Below are positions 16,052 through 24,934 of a stretch of DNA of 64,000 nt, one piece after another (within the stretch, counting starts at the first letter, position 1; the number at the start of each line of letters is the position of its first letter). The stretch comes from Lewinellaceae bacterium. GTDB taxonomy: Bacteria; Bacteroidota; Bacteroidia; Chitinophagales; Saprospiraceae. Where the stretch lies: contig JACJYP010000004.1 in NCBI GenBank assembly GCA_020636045.1, positions 372,001 through 436,000 on the forward strand, written 5' to 3'. The translations under genes were made by a program, and so were the position numbers. The notes beneath the pieces were generated by a model. The model was not told where the DNA came from. It worked only from the letters and a program-made list of their open reading frames with translations, and made no database searches.

Positions 16052-17848
16052 TTATCGGCTAACGGCTTGCGAATCGAATTGCAGGCGCGCCAGGCTGCTG
16101 TACACGCCGTCGGGCAACAGGGATAGTTCCTCGTGGGTGCCCTGCTCCGCGATCTGCCCGCTTTCCAGCACATAGATGCAGTCCACATCGCGCACCGTAG
16201 CCAGGCGGTGGGCGATGATGATGCTGGTACGCCCTTCCATGAGGTTGTTCAGGGCTTCCTGGACCACCTTTTCCGATTCCGCGTCGAGCGAAGAGGTGGC
16301 CTCGTCGAGCAGCAGGATCGACGGGTTGCGCAGGATCGCGCGCGCGATGGCGATGCGCTGCCGCTGCCCGCCCGACAGTTTGATGCCGCGTTCCCCGACC
16401 ACCGTTTCGAGTTTTTCAGGAAAACGGGAGATGAAGGTCCAGGCATTGGCCTGTTTGGCGGCATCGATGATCTCTTCCTCCGTGGCGTCCGGCTTGCCGT
16501 ACAGGATATTTTCCCGGATGGTGCCGCCGAACAGGATCACCTCCTGCGGCACGATGGCAAAATTGGCCCGGTAGGATTCGAGTTCGTAATCGAAGATGTT
16601 CCGGCCGTCCACGAATATCTGCCCTTCGGCAGGGAAATGGAACTGCAGCAGGAGTTGCATGATCGTGGACTTTCCCGCGCCGCTCTGGCCGACCAGCGCC
16701 ACTTTTTTGCCGGCGGGTATTTCGAGGCTCACGTCTTTCAGCACATCCACGTCCGGGCGGGTGGGATAGGCAAAGCGCACATGTTCGAAAGAGATATTGC
16801 CGCGCAGGCGTCCGGCCTCCATATTTCCCCGCGGCCGCTCTTCGGCTTCCGTCGGCGACTTCAGAATTTCGCGCACGCGCTCCGTGGCGCCTACGGTACC
16901 CACGAGTTCCGTATAAAAATTGCCCAGGCTGGCGATCGAACCGCCAATCACCGCGGTGTAGGTCACGAATGCGATCAGGTCGCCCGCCGTGATCTGGTTG
17001 GTTTGCACCATATACATGCCGAAGCCGATGACAAAGAACAGGGCGCCGAACAGCATGGTGATGATAAACACGGCGAATACGGCCCTGCCTTTGGCGTAGC
17101 GCATCGACACGCCCACAACCGATTCGTTGGAGCGGCCGTAGCGGCGGCTTTCGAACAATTCGTTGGTGAAAGCCTTCACCGCGTGGATGGACTGAAGCGT
17201 TTCGTCGAGGATGGTATTCGTCTCTGCGAGTTTGTTCTGGCGTTCCTTGGAGAGTTTGCGCACCCAGCGCCCGAAAAACATGGCGCCGATCACGATCACC
17301 GGAAAGGTGGCGAGCATCACGCCAGCGAGTTTGGCCGACATCCACAGCAATACGCCGATGCCGCCGACGAGGATGATGATCTGCCGCAGAAATTCCGCCA
17401 GGATAAAGTAGAAGGTGTTGTACAGTTTCTCGATGTCGTTCGTCAGGCGGCTGACCAACTCCCCTACCCTTGTTTTTTCAAAAAAAACGATGGGCAGCGA
17501 GATCAGCCGGCGGTACAGCGCCACCCGGATGTCGGCCGTGCCTTTTTCACTTACCTGGGCGAACATCATCACCCGGAGATAGGACACCACGCCCTGAAAA
17601 ACGAGTATGGCGATGAGCCAGAAGCCGATCTGCCGCAAGTCGATATCGGCGCTCACTTTTCCCTGCGCCACATCGAGCATCTGCCCGATGATCTTGGGGA
17701 ACACCAGAAAAACGGTGCTGCCCAGGAAAAGCAAAAACAGGCCGAATATGAATTGCCAGCGGTAGGGGCGGATATACTCGAATATGCGGATCGCCTCGCG
17801 CAGGCTCTCTCTTGTCAGTTTGGGGCGGGCTGATTCTTTATTATCCAT
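16052..17848 (-). CDS. ABC exporter, fused permease and ATPase (MsbA-like)
   Basis: 598 residues with the usual half-transporter order: six membrane helices in residues 1-325 (GLFLLFLGSTVFLVFPKIIG is the first), an ATP-binding domain after about 345 with Walker A GQSGAGKST, Q loop, signature LSGGQRQRIAIARA, Walker B SILLLDEATSSLD, and switch His in IIAHRLATV. It would act as a homodimer in the inner membrane; lipid A/lipid or drug export is the usual role. Substrate cannot be read from sequence. It leads an operon with hemH. Confidence 0.92.
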   Translation of the reverse strand: MDNKESARPKLTRESLREAIRIFEYIRPYRWQFIFGLFLLFLGSTVFLVFPKIIGQMLDVAQGKVSADIDLRQIGFWLIAILVFQGVVSYLRVMMFAQVSEKGTADIRVALYRRLISLPIVFFEKTRVGELVSRLTNDIEKLYNTFYFILAEFLRQIIILVGGIGVLLWMSAKLAGVMLATFPVIVIGAMFFGRWVRKLSKERQNKLAETNTILDETLQSIHAVKAFTNELFESRRYGRSNESVVGVSMRYAKGRAVFAVFIITMLFGALFFVIGFGMYMVQTNQITAGDLIAFVTYTAVIGGSIASLGNFYTELVGTVGATERVREILKSPTEAEERPRGNMEAGRLRGNISFEHVRFAYPTRPDVDVLKDVSLEIPAGKKVALVGQSGAGKSTIMQLLLQFHFPAEGQIFVDGRNIFDYELESYRANFAIVPQEVILFGGTIRENILYGKPDATEEEIIDAAKQANAWTFISRFPEKLETVVGERGIKLSGGQRQRIAIARAILRNPSILLLDEATSSLDAESEKVVQEALNNLMEGRTSIIIAHRLATVRDVDCIYVLESGQIAEQGTHEELSLLPDGVYSSLARLQFDSQAVSR

Positions 17849-17926
17849 AGTGCAAATGTCCGCAGCCTAACCGAAATCCAGGCAGAAAAGTTGTCGCGAA
17901 TCCGAAATTTGACGCTTTGCTGAAGG

Positions 17927-17957
17927 TTGGAAAAGTGCCGCAGAGGGCATACTTTCG
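17927..17957 (+). promoter_or_regulatory. Candidate promoter for the EAD-putAbiC gene
   Basis: TTG (17927-17929), a 20-base spacer and TACTTTCG (17950-17957) match the Bacteroidota TTG/TAnnTTTG promoter with one mismatch. The gene start is 43 bases downstream. Found by eye. Confidence 0.45.
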
Positions 17958-18000
17958 CAACCGGCGCCGGCCGGCGCATACCATCTCAAACCGACCGCAG

Positions 18001-18786
18001 ATGCAATCGAAAGACCTGAAACACGAACTGAAGGAGCGCGTTGCCAAAGGGCTCAACTTCGGGATCGACGCCGTAGAGGAAGTGATCGACCGCAATTCCG
18101 ACCTCTTTAACGAGTTTGTATTGCTGAAAAGCAAGTACAACGACCTCATGTACATGTCGTCGCTCAACACCCTCGCGTACGAACAGATCGAACTGGGGCT
18201 CGATCGCCTGCGCAACAACCTGCTCGGGATCATCGACCGGCTGGAGGAAGAAAGCCTGAGCAAACAACAGGTGGAGACCGACCTCAAGATACAGGCGCTC
18301 CCGACGCGCAGGACCAATTTTTTCAAACTGCTGGATATCCATTTTCAAAACCTCGAGGCCATCGCCTACATCGAGATATATAACGACGGAGAAAAAAAGG
18401 AAACGGGGCGCAAGGCGGTATTCAATTACTATCAGGGGCACAAAAGACGCCTCAACACGCAGGTGTCCGCCGCTACCGACGGCGCCATCGACTTCGTAAA
18501 AGAGTATTTCAGCAGTTTTTTCGGCAACGACGGCGGCGACTGGGAGATATACTTCAAAAACATCGGCCACATGGTCGCCTACGTCATGGAAAGCGATGTG
18601 GAAGCGCAGTTCTTTATGAATACCCTGCGTTCGCTGTTTTCGCGCTACGAACAGGCCACGATCTATTACTACGCACTGAGTGGCGTCAATCCTGAATTCA
18701 GCGCACTGGTGGGGAAAAGCAAACTGATCGATCCGGGCATCCGCAGCATCCTGCTCAGCGAGGCACATTATGGCCACCTGACCTGA
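18001..18786 (+). CDS. Effector-associated domain (EAD11-like) fused to putative phage abortive-infection (putAbiC-like) domain
   Basis: 261 residues from ATG 18001; the longer frame from 17917 overlaps the promoter-like sequence. Residues 1-85 fit the EAD11 pattern: a helical repeat with LFNEFVLLKSKYN, then SSLNTLAYEQIELGLDRLR and LLGIIDRLEE. EADs are adaptor domains that link sensors and effectors in bacterial conflict systems. Residues 100-255 resemble the putAbiC family: TNFFKLLDIHFQNLEA, YFKNIGHMVAYVM, LRSLFSRYEQATIYYYALS and LIDPGIR. No membrane helix or known nuclease site is present. The gene stands alone between the ABC exporter (divergent) and an OmpA-like gene. Both domain calls are by pattern, not search. 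Confidence 0.7.
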   Translation: MQSKDLKHELKERVAKGLNFGIDAVEEVIDRNSDLFNEFVLLKSKYNDLMYMSSLNTLAYEQIELGLDRLRNNLLGIIDRLEEESLSKQQVETDLKIQALPTRRTNFFKLLDIHFQNLEAIAYIEIYNDGEKKETGRKAVFNYYQGHKRRLNTQVSAATDGAIDFVKEYFSSFFGNDGGDWEIYFKNIGHMVAYVMESDVEAQFFMNTLRSLFSRYEQATIYYYALSGVNPEFSALVGKSKLIDPGIRSILLSEAHYGHLT

Positions 18787-18897
18787 AGGTTGCCGTTTAT
18801 GCGACATCCCAACTTATTTTTTAATATTTTTGCAATATACTGAGAATCAATAGCGATAATTGCCCCGGGAACCATTATTCGCACAACAAAAAACAAC

Positions 18898-19485
18898 ATG
18901 AATTCAAAACTGCTCGTCTTCGTTCTTTTTGCCGTGTGGAGCGGCATCAGTTGGCGCTGGTACGTATGCGGTGTAAAAAAAGCATGCAGCAGCGACCGGG
19001 AAGTGCCCGGCACGGGCATTGTCGCCGATCCCGGCGGCATCGAAACCGACACCGTCGCTGCGGAACAGATCATCCAGCCCTCGGATGGTTATACCGGCGG
19101 CGCCGGCGAACCTTCCTCCATTGAAACCGTGCACATGGAAGCACTGGAAGACCGCATGGTTATCCACTTTCCCTACAGTTCTACGCGCAAGGAAGACAAC
19201 GAGGCCATCGACGATTATTTGTCGCGCCTGGCACAATACATGATCGCCAGCGGCGAGCACGTGACCATTTCAGGCCACACCGATTTCGTCAGCGATCCCA
19301 AGACCAATTACCAGTACGGATTGCGGCGCGCGTACGGCATTCGCGATATCCTGATCAAAAAGGGCGTTCCCAAATCACAGATCCGCTGCCGTTCCTACGG
19401 GGAAAGCAAACCCGTTGCGAGCAACGACACCGCGCTCGGCCGCTACAAGAACCGACGTGCGGAAATCGTGCTCAACAAAAAATGA
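18898..19485 (+). CDS. OmpA-family peptidoglycan-binding protein
   Basis: 195 residues. One N-terminal membrane helix or uncleaved signal (LLVFVLFAVWSGISWRWYVC) is followed by a low-complexity linker and an OmpA C-terminal domain from about residue 80: VTISGHTDFVSDPKTNYQYG, then LRRAYGIRDILIKKGVPKSQ and YGESKPVASNDT with the closing NRRAEIVL. These hold the Asp and Arg that grip diaminopimelate in peptidoglycan. The protein probably ties the envelope to the cell wall. It precedes the coiled-coil/HhH gene by 79 bases, which has its own candidate promoter. Confidence 0.9.
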   Translation: MNSKLLVFVLFAVWSGISWRWYVCGVKKACSSDREVPGTGIVADPGGIETDTVAAEQIIQPSDGYTGGAGEPSSIETVHMEALEDRMVIHFPYSSTRKEDNEAIDDYLSRLAQYMIASGEHVTISGHTDFVSDPKTNYQYGLRRAYGIRDILIKKGVPKSQIRCRSYGESKPVASNDTALGRYKNRRAEIVLNKK

Positions 19486-19491
19486 CAACTA

Positions 19492-19518
19492 TTTGATTTT
19501 CTAATACCTGTAACTTTC
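19492..19518 (+). promoter_or_regulatory. Candidate promoter for the coiled-coil/HhH gene
   Basis: TTTG (19492-19495), a 15-base spacer and TAACTTTC (19511-19518) resemble the Bacteroidota promoter, with a short spacer and one mismatch. The start codon lies 46 bases downstream. Confidence 0.35.
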
Positions 19519-19564
19519 CGCGACCCTGATTCGGTCGATTCTAACAAGCCAAAGACTCTGCATC

Positions 19565-20446
19565 ATGTTTGAAGAAAACGTCACCAACGGCCCGGGCGCA
19601 GGCACTATGGGCACCTATACTTTCGAAATTTTTATCATGCTCGGCGTCGCGTTCCTGCTGGGGCTTTGGCTGGGCTGGATCCTCTGGAACCGCTATAAGC
19701 AGGCGGCCGACAAACTGCGCGTTGACCTGGAAAGTCAGGTGGTCACGCTAAATGCCGTGACGGCCGAACTCAACGATCTGAAGTCAAAATACTCGGCCGA
19801 ATCAAGCGGCAGTAGCGAGATGCGTGCAGAGATGGATCAGATGACCGCGGAAAACCGGGCTTTGCGCGAGCAGGCCATGAAGGCGGAAGAAAAGTTGCTT
19901 GCCGTGCAGGAGCGCAACCGGCAACTTGAAACGGAACTGGGGCTCTCCTATCAGCCCGATACCCCAACTCCCGAAACCGTGCCGCTGGAAATTGACGAAA
20001 AAGCAGAAGAAACGCCGGCGGAGGATACATCGGCCACTGCAGAGCAACCCGAAGCCCCCGTAGTAGTAACCGACGTGACCGACGCTGCAGAACCTGAACA
20101 AAAAGCGGAAGAACAACCGGTTACAGCCGAACCTGAAGAAACACCCAAAGAGGAAGAAAAGCCTCCGGTGGTGTTGGGCGGCGATGTAAAAGAGGACCTG
20201 ACCGTCGTGGAAGGGATCGGCCCCAAAATACAGGAACTGCTGTATCAATACGGCATACAAACGTACCGCCAACTTGCCGAAACCGATGTAGCCAAGTTGA
20301 AAGAAATACTCGCAGCCGCCGGCCCTCAACTGGCCATGCACGACCCGGGCACCTGGCCCTCACAAGCCAACCTCGCCGCCAACGATCAATGGGAAGCCCT
20401 GAAATCGATACAGGGATTTTTGAAAGGCGGTAAAAAGCCGACCTGA
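19565..20446 (+). CDS. Membrane-anchored coiled-coil protein with helix-hairpin-helix domain
   Basis: 293 residues. A membrane helix (FIMLGVAFLLGLWLGWILW, residues 24-42) is followed by a coiled coil (about 48-125), a long Glu/Pro/Thr-rich acidic linker (125-210), and a C-terminal HhH domain opening with DLTVVEGIGPKIQELL and closing with a Trp-containing helix. This HhH form is often seen after a flexible acidic linker in Bacteroidota envelope proteins beside OmpA-like genes; it may bind DNA non-specifically or act as a protein dock. Function unknown. The stop codon lies inside the loop of a terminator hairpin. Confidence 0.8.
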   Translation: MFEENVTNGPGAGTMGTYTFEIFIMLGVAFLLGLWLGWILWNRYKQAADKLRVDLESQVVTLNAVTAELNDLKSKYSAESSGSSEMRAEMDQMTAENRALREQAMKAEEKLLAVQERNRQLETELGLSYQPDTPTPETVPLEIDEKAEETPAEDTSATAEQPEAPVVVTDVTDAAEPEQKAEEQPVTAEPEETPKEEEKPPVVLGGDVKEDLTVVEGIGPKIQELLYQYGIQTYRQLAETDVAKLKEILAAAGPQLAMHDPGTWPSQANLAANDQWEALKSIQGFLKGGKKPT

Positions 20447-20460
20447 GCGCCGGCTTTTTA
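20431..20460 (+). terminator. Intrinsic terminator overlapping the stop codon
   Basis: Perfect 10-bp stem TAAAAAGCCG (20431-20440) / CGGCTTTTTA (20451-20460) with a 10-base loop that contains the TGA of the HhH gene (20444-20446). T tracts lie in the 3' arm. The palindrome can also stop leftward transcription of the convergent AIM24-like gene. Confidence 0.75.
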
Positions 20461-20472
20461 CCGTTATACGGC

Positions 20473-21261
20473 TCAATCGCCGTCGATCATACGGCCCAGA
20501 CCGCCGAGGATACTGCCCTCTTCTTTGCCTTTGAAGGTGCCGTATTGCAGGATGCGCGCGGCCAGCCGGCTCACCGGGAGCGATTGTAGCCATACCTTGC
20601 CCGGACCGCGCAGTACGGCGAAGAAGAGTCCTTCGCCGCCGAACACCATATTTTTGATGCCTTTTATAAACTGGATGTCGTAGTCGATGCGGCCGGAGAA
20701 GCCGACAATGCAGCCCGTATCCACCCGCAGCGTTTCGCCAACGGCCAGTTCGCGCTCAAGCACGTAACCGCCCGCATGCACGAATGCCATGCCGTCGCCT
20801 TCCAGTTTTTGCATGATAAAACCTTCGCCGCCGAAAAGGCCCGTACCGAGTTTGCGCTGAAATTCGATCCCGATCTGCACGCCTTTTGCTGCGCACAGGA
20901 AGGAGTCTTTCTGGCAGATCACCTTGCCGCCCAGTTCGTACAGATCGATCGGAATGATCTTGCCTGCATAAGGCGCGGCAAAAGTGGCCTTCTGCTTCTG
21001 CCCGGCGGCGATATTCGTAAAAGTGGTGATAAAGAGGCTTTCACCGGTGAGCAGGCGCTTTCCGGCATCCATCAGTTTACCGAAAAAGCCTTCTGCGCGG
21101 CCGCTGCCGTCGCCGAACACGGTAGCCATCTCGATGCCTTCGTCCATGAACATAAAACTGCCCGATTCGGCGATCACCGTTTCCTGCGGATCGAGTTCGA
21201 TCTCGACGCATTGCATTTCTTCACCGTGAATCTCATAGTCTATTTCGTGGTTCTTTCTCAT
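20473..21261 (-). CDS. AIM24/TIGR00266 family protein
   Basis: 262 residues, the family's usual length. A double beta-helix-like protein with the family's repeated Gly-rich motifs: ETVIAESGSFMFMDEGIEM, TFAAPYAGKIIPIDL, FLCAAKGVQIGIEFQRKLGTG then GGEGFIMQKLEGDGMAFVHAGG, and the late GGEGLFFAVLRGPGKVWLQS. Biochemical role is unknown; no signal peptide, so cytoplasmic. It lies downstream of yajC and the barrel gene in the same orientation. Confidence 0.9.
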   Translation of the reverse strand: MRKNHEIDYEIHGEEMQCVEIELDPQETVIAESGSFMFMDEGIEMATVFGDGSGRAEGFFGKLMDAGKRLLTGESLFITTFTNIAAGQKQKATFAAPYAGKIIPIDLYELGGKVICQKDSFLCAAKGVQIGIEFQRKLGTGLFGGEGFIMQKLEGDGMAFVHAGGYVLERELAVGETLRVDTGCIVGFSGRIDYDIQFIKGIKNMVFGGEGLFFAVLRGPGKVWLQSLPVSRLAARILQYGTFKGKEEGSILGGLGRMIDGD

Positions 21262-21379
21262 AAAGGTTCAATGATTTTGGCTTGTACAATTGTTGAGTGC
21301 GCAACAAAAATGCGCGCAATCCGGCCCAGTCTGCCGGATTTTCCCGACGAGCGGGTTCATTTTTTCGGCAAACTGGGCG

Positions 21380-22231
21380 TCAGTCCCATTTGAAATACGC
21401 GCCGACCCCGAATCCGGGCCGTTTGGGCACCCACTCCCCGTCGGCTGCGCCGGCGGCGGAGACTACCACTCCCCAGAAGCGGTTGAATTCCACGATCCCC
21501 TTGACGCCGATCGAGAGCCACTGCTGCCGGTCGACGTACAGCCCGGTGAGCCTGTTGTGAACCGGCAACGCGACATCGCCGTCTTTCAGCGAATGCAGCC
21601 ATTGGGAAAAACCGATCAGCCAGACACTTTTGATCCGGACGCCGCCTTCTACGCCTGCGTCGATCACGCCGCTGAAACCGTTGGAGCGCCAGCCGTATCC
21701 CGCATAGGCAAACCAGTAGGCGCGCCCGAAACCCATGCCCGTACTCAGGGTCGGCTGTAGCGTCCAGGCATCATACCCGGCGCTCAGGCCCGTGGCGGCG
21801 TCGTATTGGCTGGCTGGCAGATCGATGCGCAGGGAGCCCGTAAGCCGCAGGTTCCCTTCGATCAGGGCCTGGCGGACACCAAGCGATACGTTTCCCAAAG
21901 CGGTCAGCGTACCTTCCTGCGTTTCGGGCGTGGCAAAGTTGTTCAGAAAGCGACCTGCCTTGAGAAACCGGACCGGTATGGAGGCAAGCAGGGTCGTTTT
22001 TCTCGTCAGGCCATACTCGCCGTACAATTGAAAGGTGTTTTCGTTCAATTCGCGGTCGAGCGGATAGGCGTCGAGGCCGTCGAAAGCCGAAAAAAGTTCT
22101 TCATATGCCGGAATGAAATGCCAGGCGGCCTGCGCATAGAACCCTGCCTTGCTGCGGGGCCAAGGGCTTTGTGCCTGTACCAGCAAGGGCAAAAGAGCCA
22201 AAAAGAGCAAGAGCGGACGTTTCGCGGACAT
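21380..22231 (-). CDS. Predicted outer-membrane beta-barrel protein
   Basis: 283 residues with a signal peptide (LLLFLALLPLLVQAQ). The mature part alternates short amphipathic strands ending in aromatic residues (FQLYGEYGLTRKTTLLASIP, AYWFAYAGYGWRS, GVVVSAAGAADGEW) and ends with a Phe/Trp-rich strand (FGVGAYFKWD), as barrels recognised by the BAM complex do. It starts 11 bases after yajC, so the two are likely co-transcribed. Ligand or transport role unknown. Confidence 0.75.
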   Translation of the reverse strand: MSAKRPLLLFLALLPLLVQAQSPWPRSKAGFYAQAAWHFIPAYEELFSAFDGLDAYPLDRELNENTFQLYGEYGLTRKTTLLASIPVRFLKAGRFLNNFATPETQEGTLTALGNVSLGVRQALIEGNLRLTGSLRIDLPASQYDAATGLSAGYDAWTLQPTLSTGMGFGRAYWFAYAGYGWRSNGFSGVIDAGVEGGVRIKSVWLIGFSQWLHSLKDGDVALPVHNRLTGLYVDRQQWLSIGVKGIVEFNRFWGVVVSAAGAADGEWVPKRPGFGVGAYFKWD

Positions 22232-22242
22232 ATGGTTTTGTT

Positions 22243-22542
22243 TTAGGGTTTGTACTCGCCGGTCACAGACTGTTTTACGACCCGGATAAAGGTCTTTTCA
22301 TCCACCATCAGGCGAACGATATTACCGTCGATCTTTGTGATGCGCCCGATAATGCCCGAATTGGTCACGACCTCCATGCCTTCTTTCAGGCTTTCGACAA
22401 ACTTCTGCTGCTCCTTCTGGCGCTTGACCTGCGGGCGTATCAGGAAAAAGTAAAAAACGATCAGGATCAGGAAGGGGAAAAGCATACCCAAGAGTCCTCC
22501 ACCGGTCGGTTGCGAGGCTTGTAAAATGGTAAATGGCAACAT
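22243..22542 (-). CDS. yajC: Sec translocon accessory subunit YajC
   Basis: 99 residues from ATG 22542 (MLPFTILQ); the longer reading would need a TTG. One membrane helix (LFPFLILIVFYFFLIRPQ) is followed by the family hallmark RPQVKRQKEQQKF and a small cytoplasmic domain with GMEVVTNSGIIGRITKID. YajC associates with SecDF in protein export. Confidence 0.95.
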   Translation of the reverse strand: MLPFTILQASQPTGGGLLGMLFPFLILIVFYFFLIRPQVKRQKEQQKFVESLKEGMEVVTNSGIIGRITKIDGNIVRLMVDEKTFIRVVKQSVTGEYKP

Positions 22543-22561
22543 GGTTATCAATTAGTTATGA

Positions 22562-22593
22562 ATGAAAACACCCTGCTGCCAGGCAGCAGGGTG
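22562..22593 (-). terminator. Hairpin terminator after the degenerate M16 gene
   Basis: A near-perfect palindrome of 12-base arms, CACCCTGCTGCC and GGCAGCAGGGTG (22569-22593), is followed on the minus strand by TTTTCATT. It separates the M16 peptidase gene from yajC. Confidence 0.65.
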
Positions 22594-22718
22594 CGCAAAA
22601 ATACTCATTCCCGGCTGGAAGAACGTGTTCGGGATTTTTATGCCGGGTCTGAAAAGTATCTTTTCAGCCTTTCTGTCTCCAGCAAAAAACCCCAAACTCG
22701 TTCTAAGCAACCGCTGAT

Positions 22719-24854
22719 TTACAGTTTGAATACGCTGTCGTCGATGCCTTCGTTGACTTTCAGTTCCGTCACCTCGCCTTTTACCGGCATCGGGAAAATA
22801 CCTGTGAGCGTTACAGTATTGGGGAACAGCACACCTGCCGTTTCCTTATAGTTCGAAAAGTCGTTGGTCATGGTCGCCGGCTGTCCGTCAGGGCCTTCCA
22901 CGCTGCTCAATTCGCGGATTTTCAGGCTCGTTTTCATGTCGTAGTATTCCGTGGATTTTTTGCCGTCGGGGCGTTCCACTTCCACCACGTATGCGTTGTT
23001 GCCTTCGATGGCTTCCAGGCCTTTCAGGGTAAGTTTGTAGCCCTCGGCCTTGTAAGTTGCCTCCTTGCAGAACGCAGCCTGTTCTTTCATATCCGTCAGT
23101 TCTTCCCCTTCCAGATCGCGTGCACCGCCCATGCCGTTCTCTTTGGCAGTCGTGCCGTCGTATACGCGGCTGTTGATCTTCTGGCCGTTCATCATCATCT
23201 CAGTAGCCACTTTGCCGCCCTTTTGCCATACTTTGACGACAAACTCGGGGCCAGGCGTTTTTAATACGCTGGTGATCTGCAGATCTTTGATCGTATTGAT
23301 CTTTTCTGTACCGCCGATGGCGTTGATGTAGTCTTCGATCACTTTATCTGCCGTCATATCGGCCGGAACGGTCATTTTGCTGTCTTCCACCGGGTTGCCG
23401 TATACGTCGTAAAAGTTGACCTTTCCGCCGGACATGGAGAAGGGCTTCAGGTTCTCCGCAACATCATCCTTGTTGCCGACGACGAGCACGTGCGCCTTGC
23501 CCGGGGTGATGTATTCTTTGGCCATCTTCATCACGTCATCCGGCGTCACGCTCTGCAGCACTTCCAGATACTTTTCATAGTAATCGGCCGGGTAGTTGTA
23601 TCGCGCCGTAGACAGCGCGAAACTGGCGATCGTGCCGGGCTGTTCGAGGCTTTGGGAGAACTGTCCCGTCAGCACGTTTTTCACCACCTGCAATTCGTCA
23701 TTGGGTACTTTTTCGTTGCGCATGCGCTCCATTTCCTTGAAAAATTCGATCAGCGAACTGTCCGTCACGGCATTGCGCACACTGGCGGAGGCGTTGAAGG
23801 AGCCGACGAGTTTGTCGGGGCTGAGCGAGCTGCGCGCGCCGTAGGTCCAGCCGTGGCCTTCCCGCAGGTTGGCATTGATGCGGCTGTTGAAATACCCGCC
23901 GAACAGTGCGTTGGTCACGCGGCTTTTGATGGCTTCAGGCGTGCCGGGCTGCAAATTGACGGGGTAGGTAATATTGATCACGGATTGTACCGCACCCGGT
24001 TTGTTCACAAAATCGACCTGCGTCTTTGCCGGAGCCGTCGGCACGGCGTAGGTATGCTTCGGCACGTCGCCGCGCTTCCAGGCGCCGAAATACTGCTTTG
24101 CGTATTTTTCGGCAGTCGCTTTCGTCACGTCGCCGACCACTACGAAATAGGAGATATTCGGTTTGAAGTAGGTGTTGTAGAATCCCTGGATCTGGTCGAG
24201 ATTCACCTTGGCAAGCGACGCTTCCGTCATGATCTCGCCGTAAGGATGGTCTTTTCCGTAGCGCAGAACCGAGCCCACATTCGCCGCAATGGAGTTGGCG
24301 TCGTCTTTGGCCGATGCCAGGTTGCTCTCCTGGCGGCGCTTTGCCTTTTCGAGTTCTTCTTCCGGAAATACCGGGTTCATGAGCACGTCGGCCATGATCT
24401 CCAGCAATTTGTCCGAATGTTTGGTCAGGCAGGAACCCGACACGCCGCGCGAACTGGAGGACAGCGAGGCGCCGAGAAAATCGACCTGCTCGTCAATCTG
24501 CACTTTGCTGCGCGTTTTGGTGCCTTTCGTCAGCAGTTCGCCCACCATCTGGACGTATCCGACGGCATCTTTTTCCAGTACGGGATCATTGTCCACAAAG
24601 ATCTGGAATGACACGGTCGGCAGCTTGTGGTTTTCCACCACGATCACCGACAGACCGTTGTCGAGTTTGAAAGTCTCCGCCTTGCCGATCTGTATCTTCG
24701 GCGGCGTACCGGGTGTCGGGGCGCCTTGGCGCACGTCGCCTTTGGGCATCGGGATGGCCGGAGCACCGCTGGGCGTCTGCGCGGTCAGGGAAAAAGAAAG
24801 TGCGGCTACAAGGCCCAGGGTAAGGGCAGCCGTTATTTTTGAAAAACGTTTCAT
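22719..24854 (-). CDS. M16-family peptidase homologue lacking the zinc motif
   Basis: 711 residues with a signal peptide (ALTLGLVAALSFSLTAQ). Two M16 half-domains are present (roughly residues 55-280 and 285-490), the second with the substrate-binding R/Y region (NSRINANLREGHGWTYGARS). Where active M16 enzymes have HxxEH, this one reads VQMVGELL, so it cannot bind zinc in the normal way. A further ~200-residue C-terminal beta domain follows (from about 520). In mitochondrial processing peptidase and bacterial pairs, an inactive subunit partners an active one; the upstream gene supplies an intact motif. Together they likely form a periplasmic peptidase. Confidence 0.88.
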   Translation of the reverse strand: MKRFSKITAALTLGLVAALSFSLTAQTPSGAPAIPMPKGDVRQGAPTPGTPPKIQIGKAETFKLDNGLSVIVVENHKLPTVSFQIFVDNDPVLEKDAVGYVQMVGELLTKGTKTRSKVQIDEQVDFLGASLSSSSRGVSGSCLTKHSDKLLEIMADVLMNPVFPEEELEKAKRRQESNLASAKDDANSIAANVGSVLRYGKDHPYGEIMTEASLAKVNLDQIQGFYNTYFKPNISYFVVVGDVTKATAEKYAKQYFGAWKRGDVPKHTYAVPTAPAKTQVDFVNKPGAVQSVINITYPVNLQPGTPEAIKSRVTNALFGGYFNSRINANLREGHGWTYGARSSLSPDKLVGSFNASASVRNAVTDSSLIEFFKEMERMRNEKVPNDELQVVKNVLTGQFSQSLEQPGTIASFALSTARYNYPADYYEKYLEVLQSVTPDDVMKMAKEYITPGKAHVLVVGNKDDVAENLKPFSMSGGKVNFYDVYGNPVEDSKMTVPADMTADKVIEDYINAIGGTEKINTIKDLQITSVLKTPGPEFVVKVWQKGGKVATEMMMNGQKINSRVYDGTTAKENGMGGARDLEGEELTDMKEQAAFCKEATYKAEGYKLTLKGLEAIEGNNAYVVEVERPDGKKSTEYYDMKTSLKIRELSSVEGPDGQPATMTNDFSNYKETAGVLFPNTVTLTGIFPMPVKGEVTELKVNEGIDDSVFKL

Positions 24855-24934
24855 CTTAACTTAAAAGTTTGATAATAAGGTAGTTAATGGCAAGAAGCAA
24901 AAACGATCCTTGCCGTTGCAATTACCCCCGGTTA

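Noticed and set aside
16133..17833. 566-codon open frame on the plus strand
   Set aside because: Antisense to the ABC exporter, with a His/Gln/Asp-rich translation and no motif.
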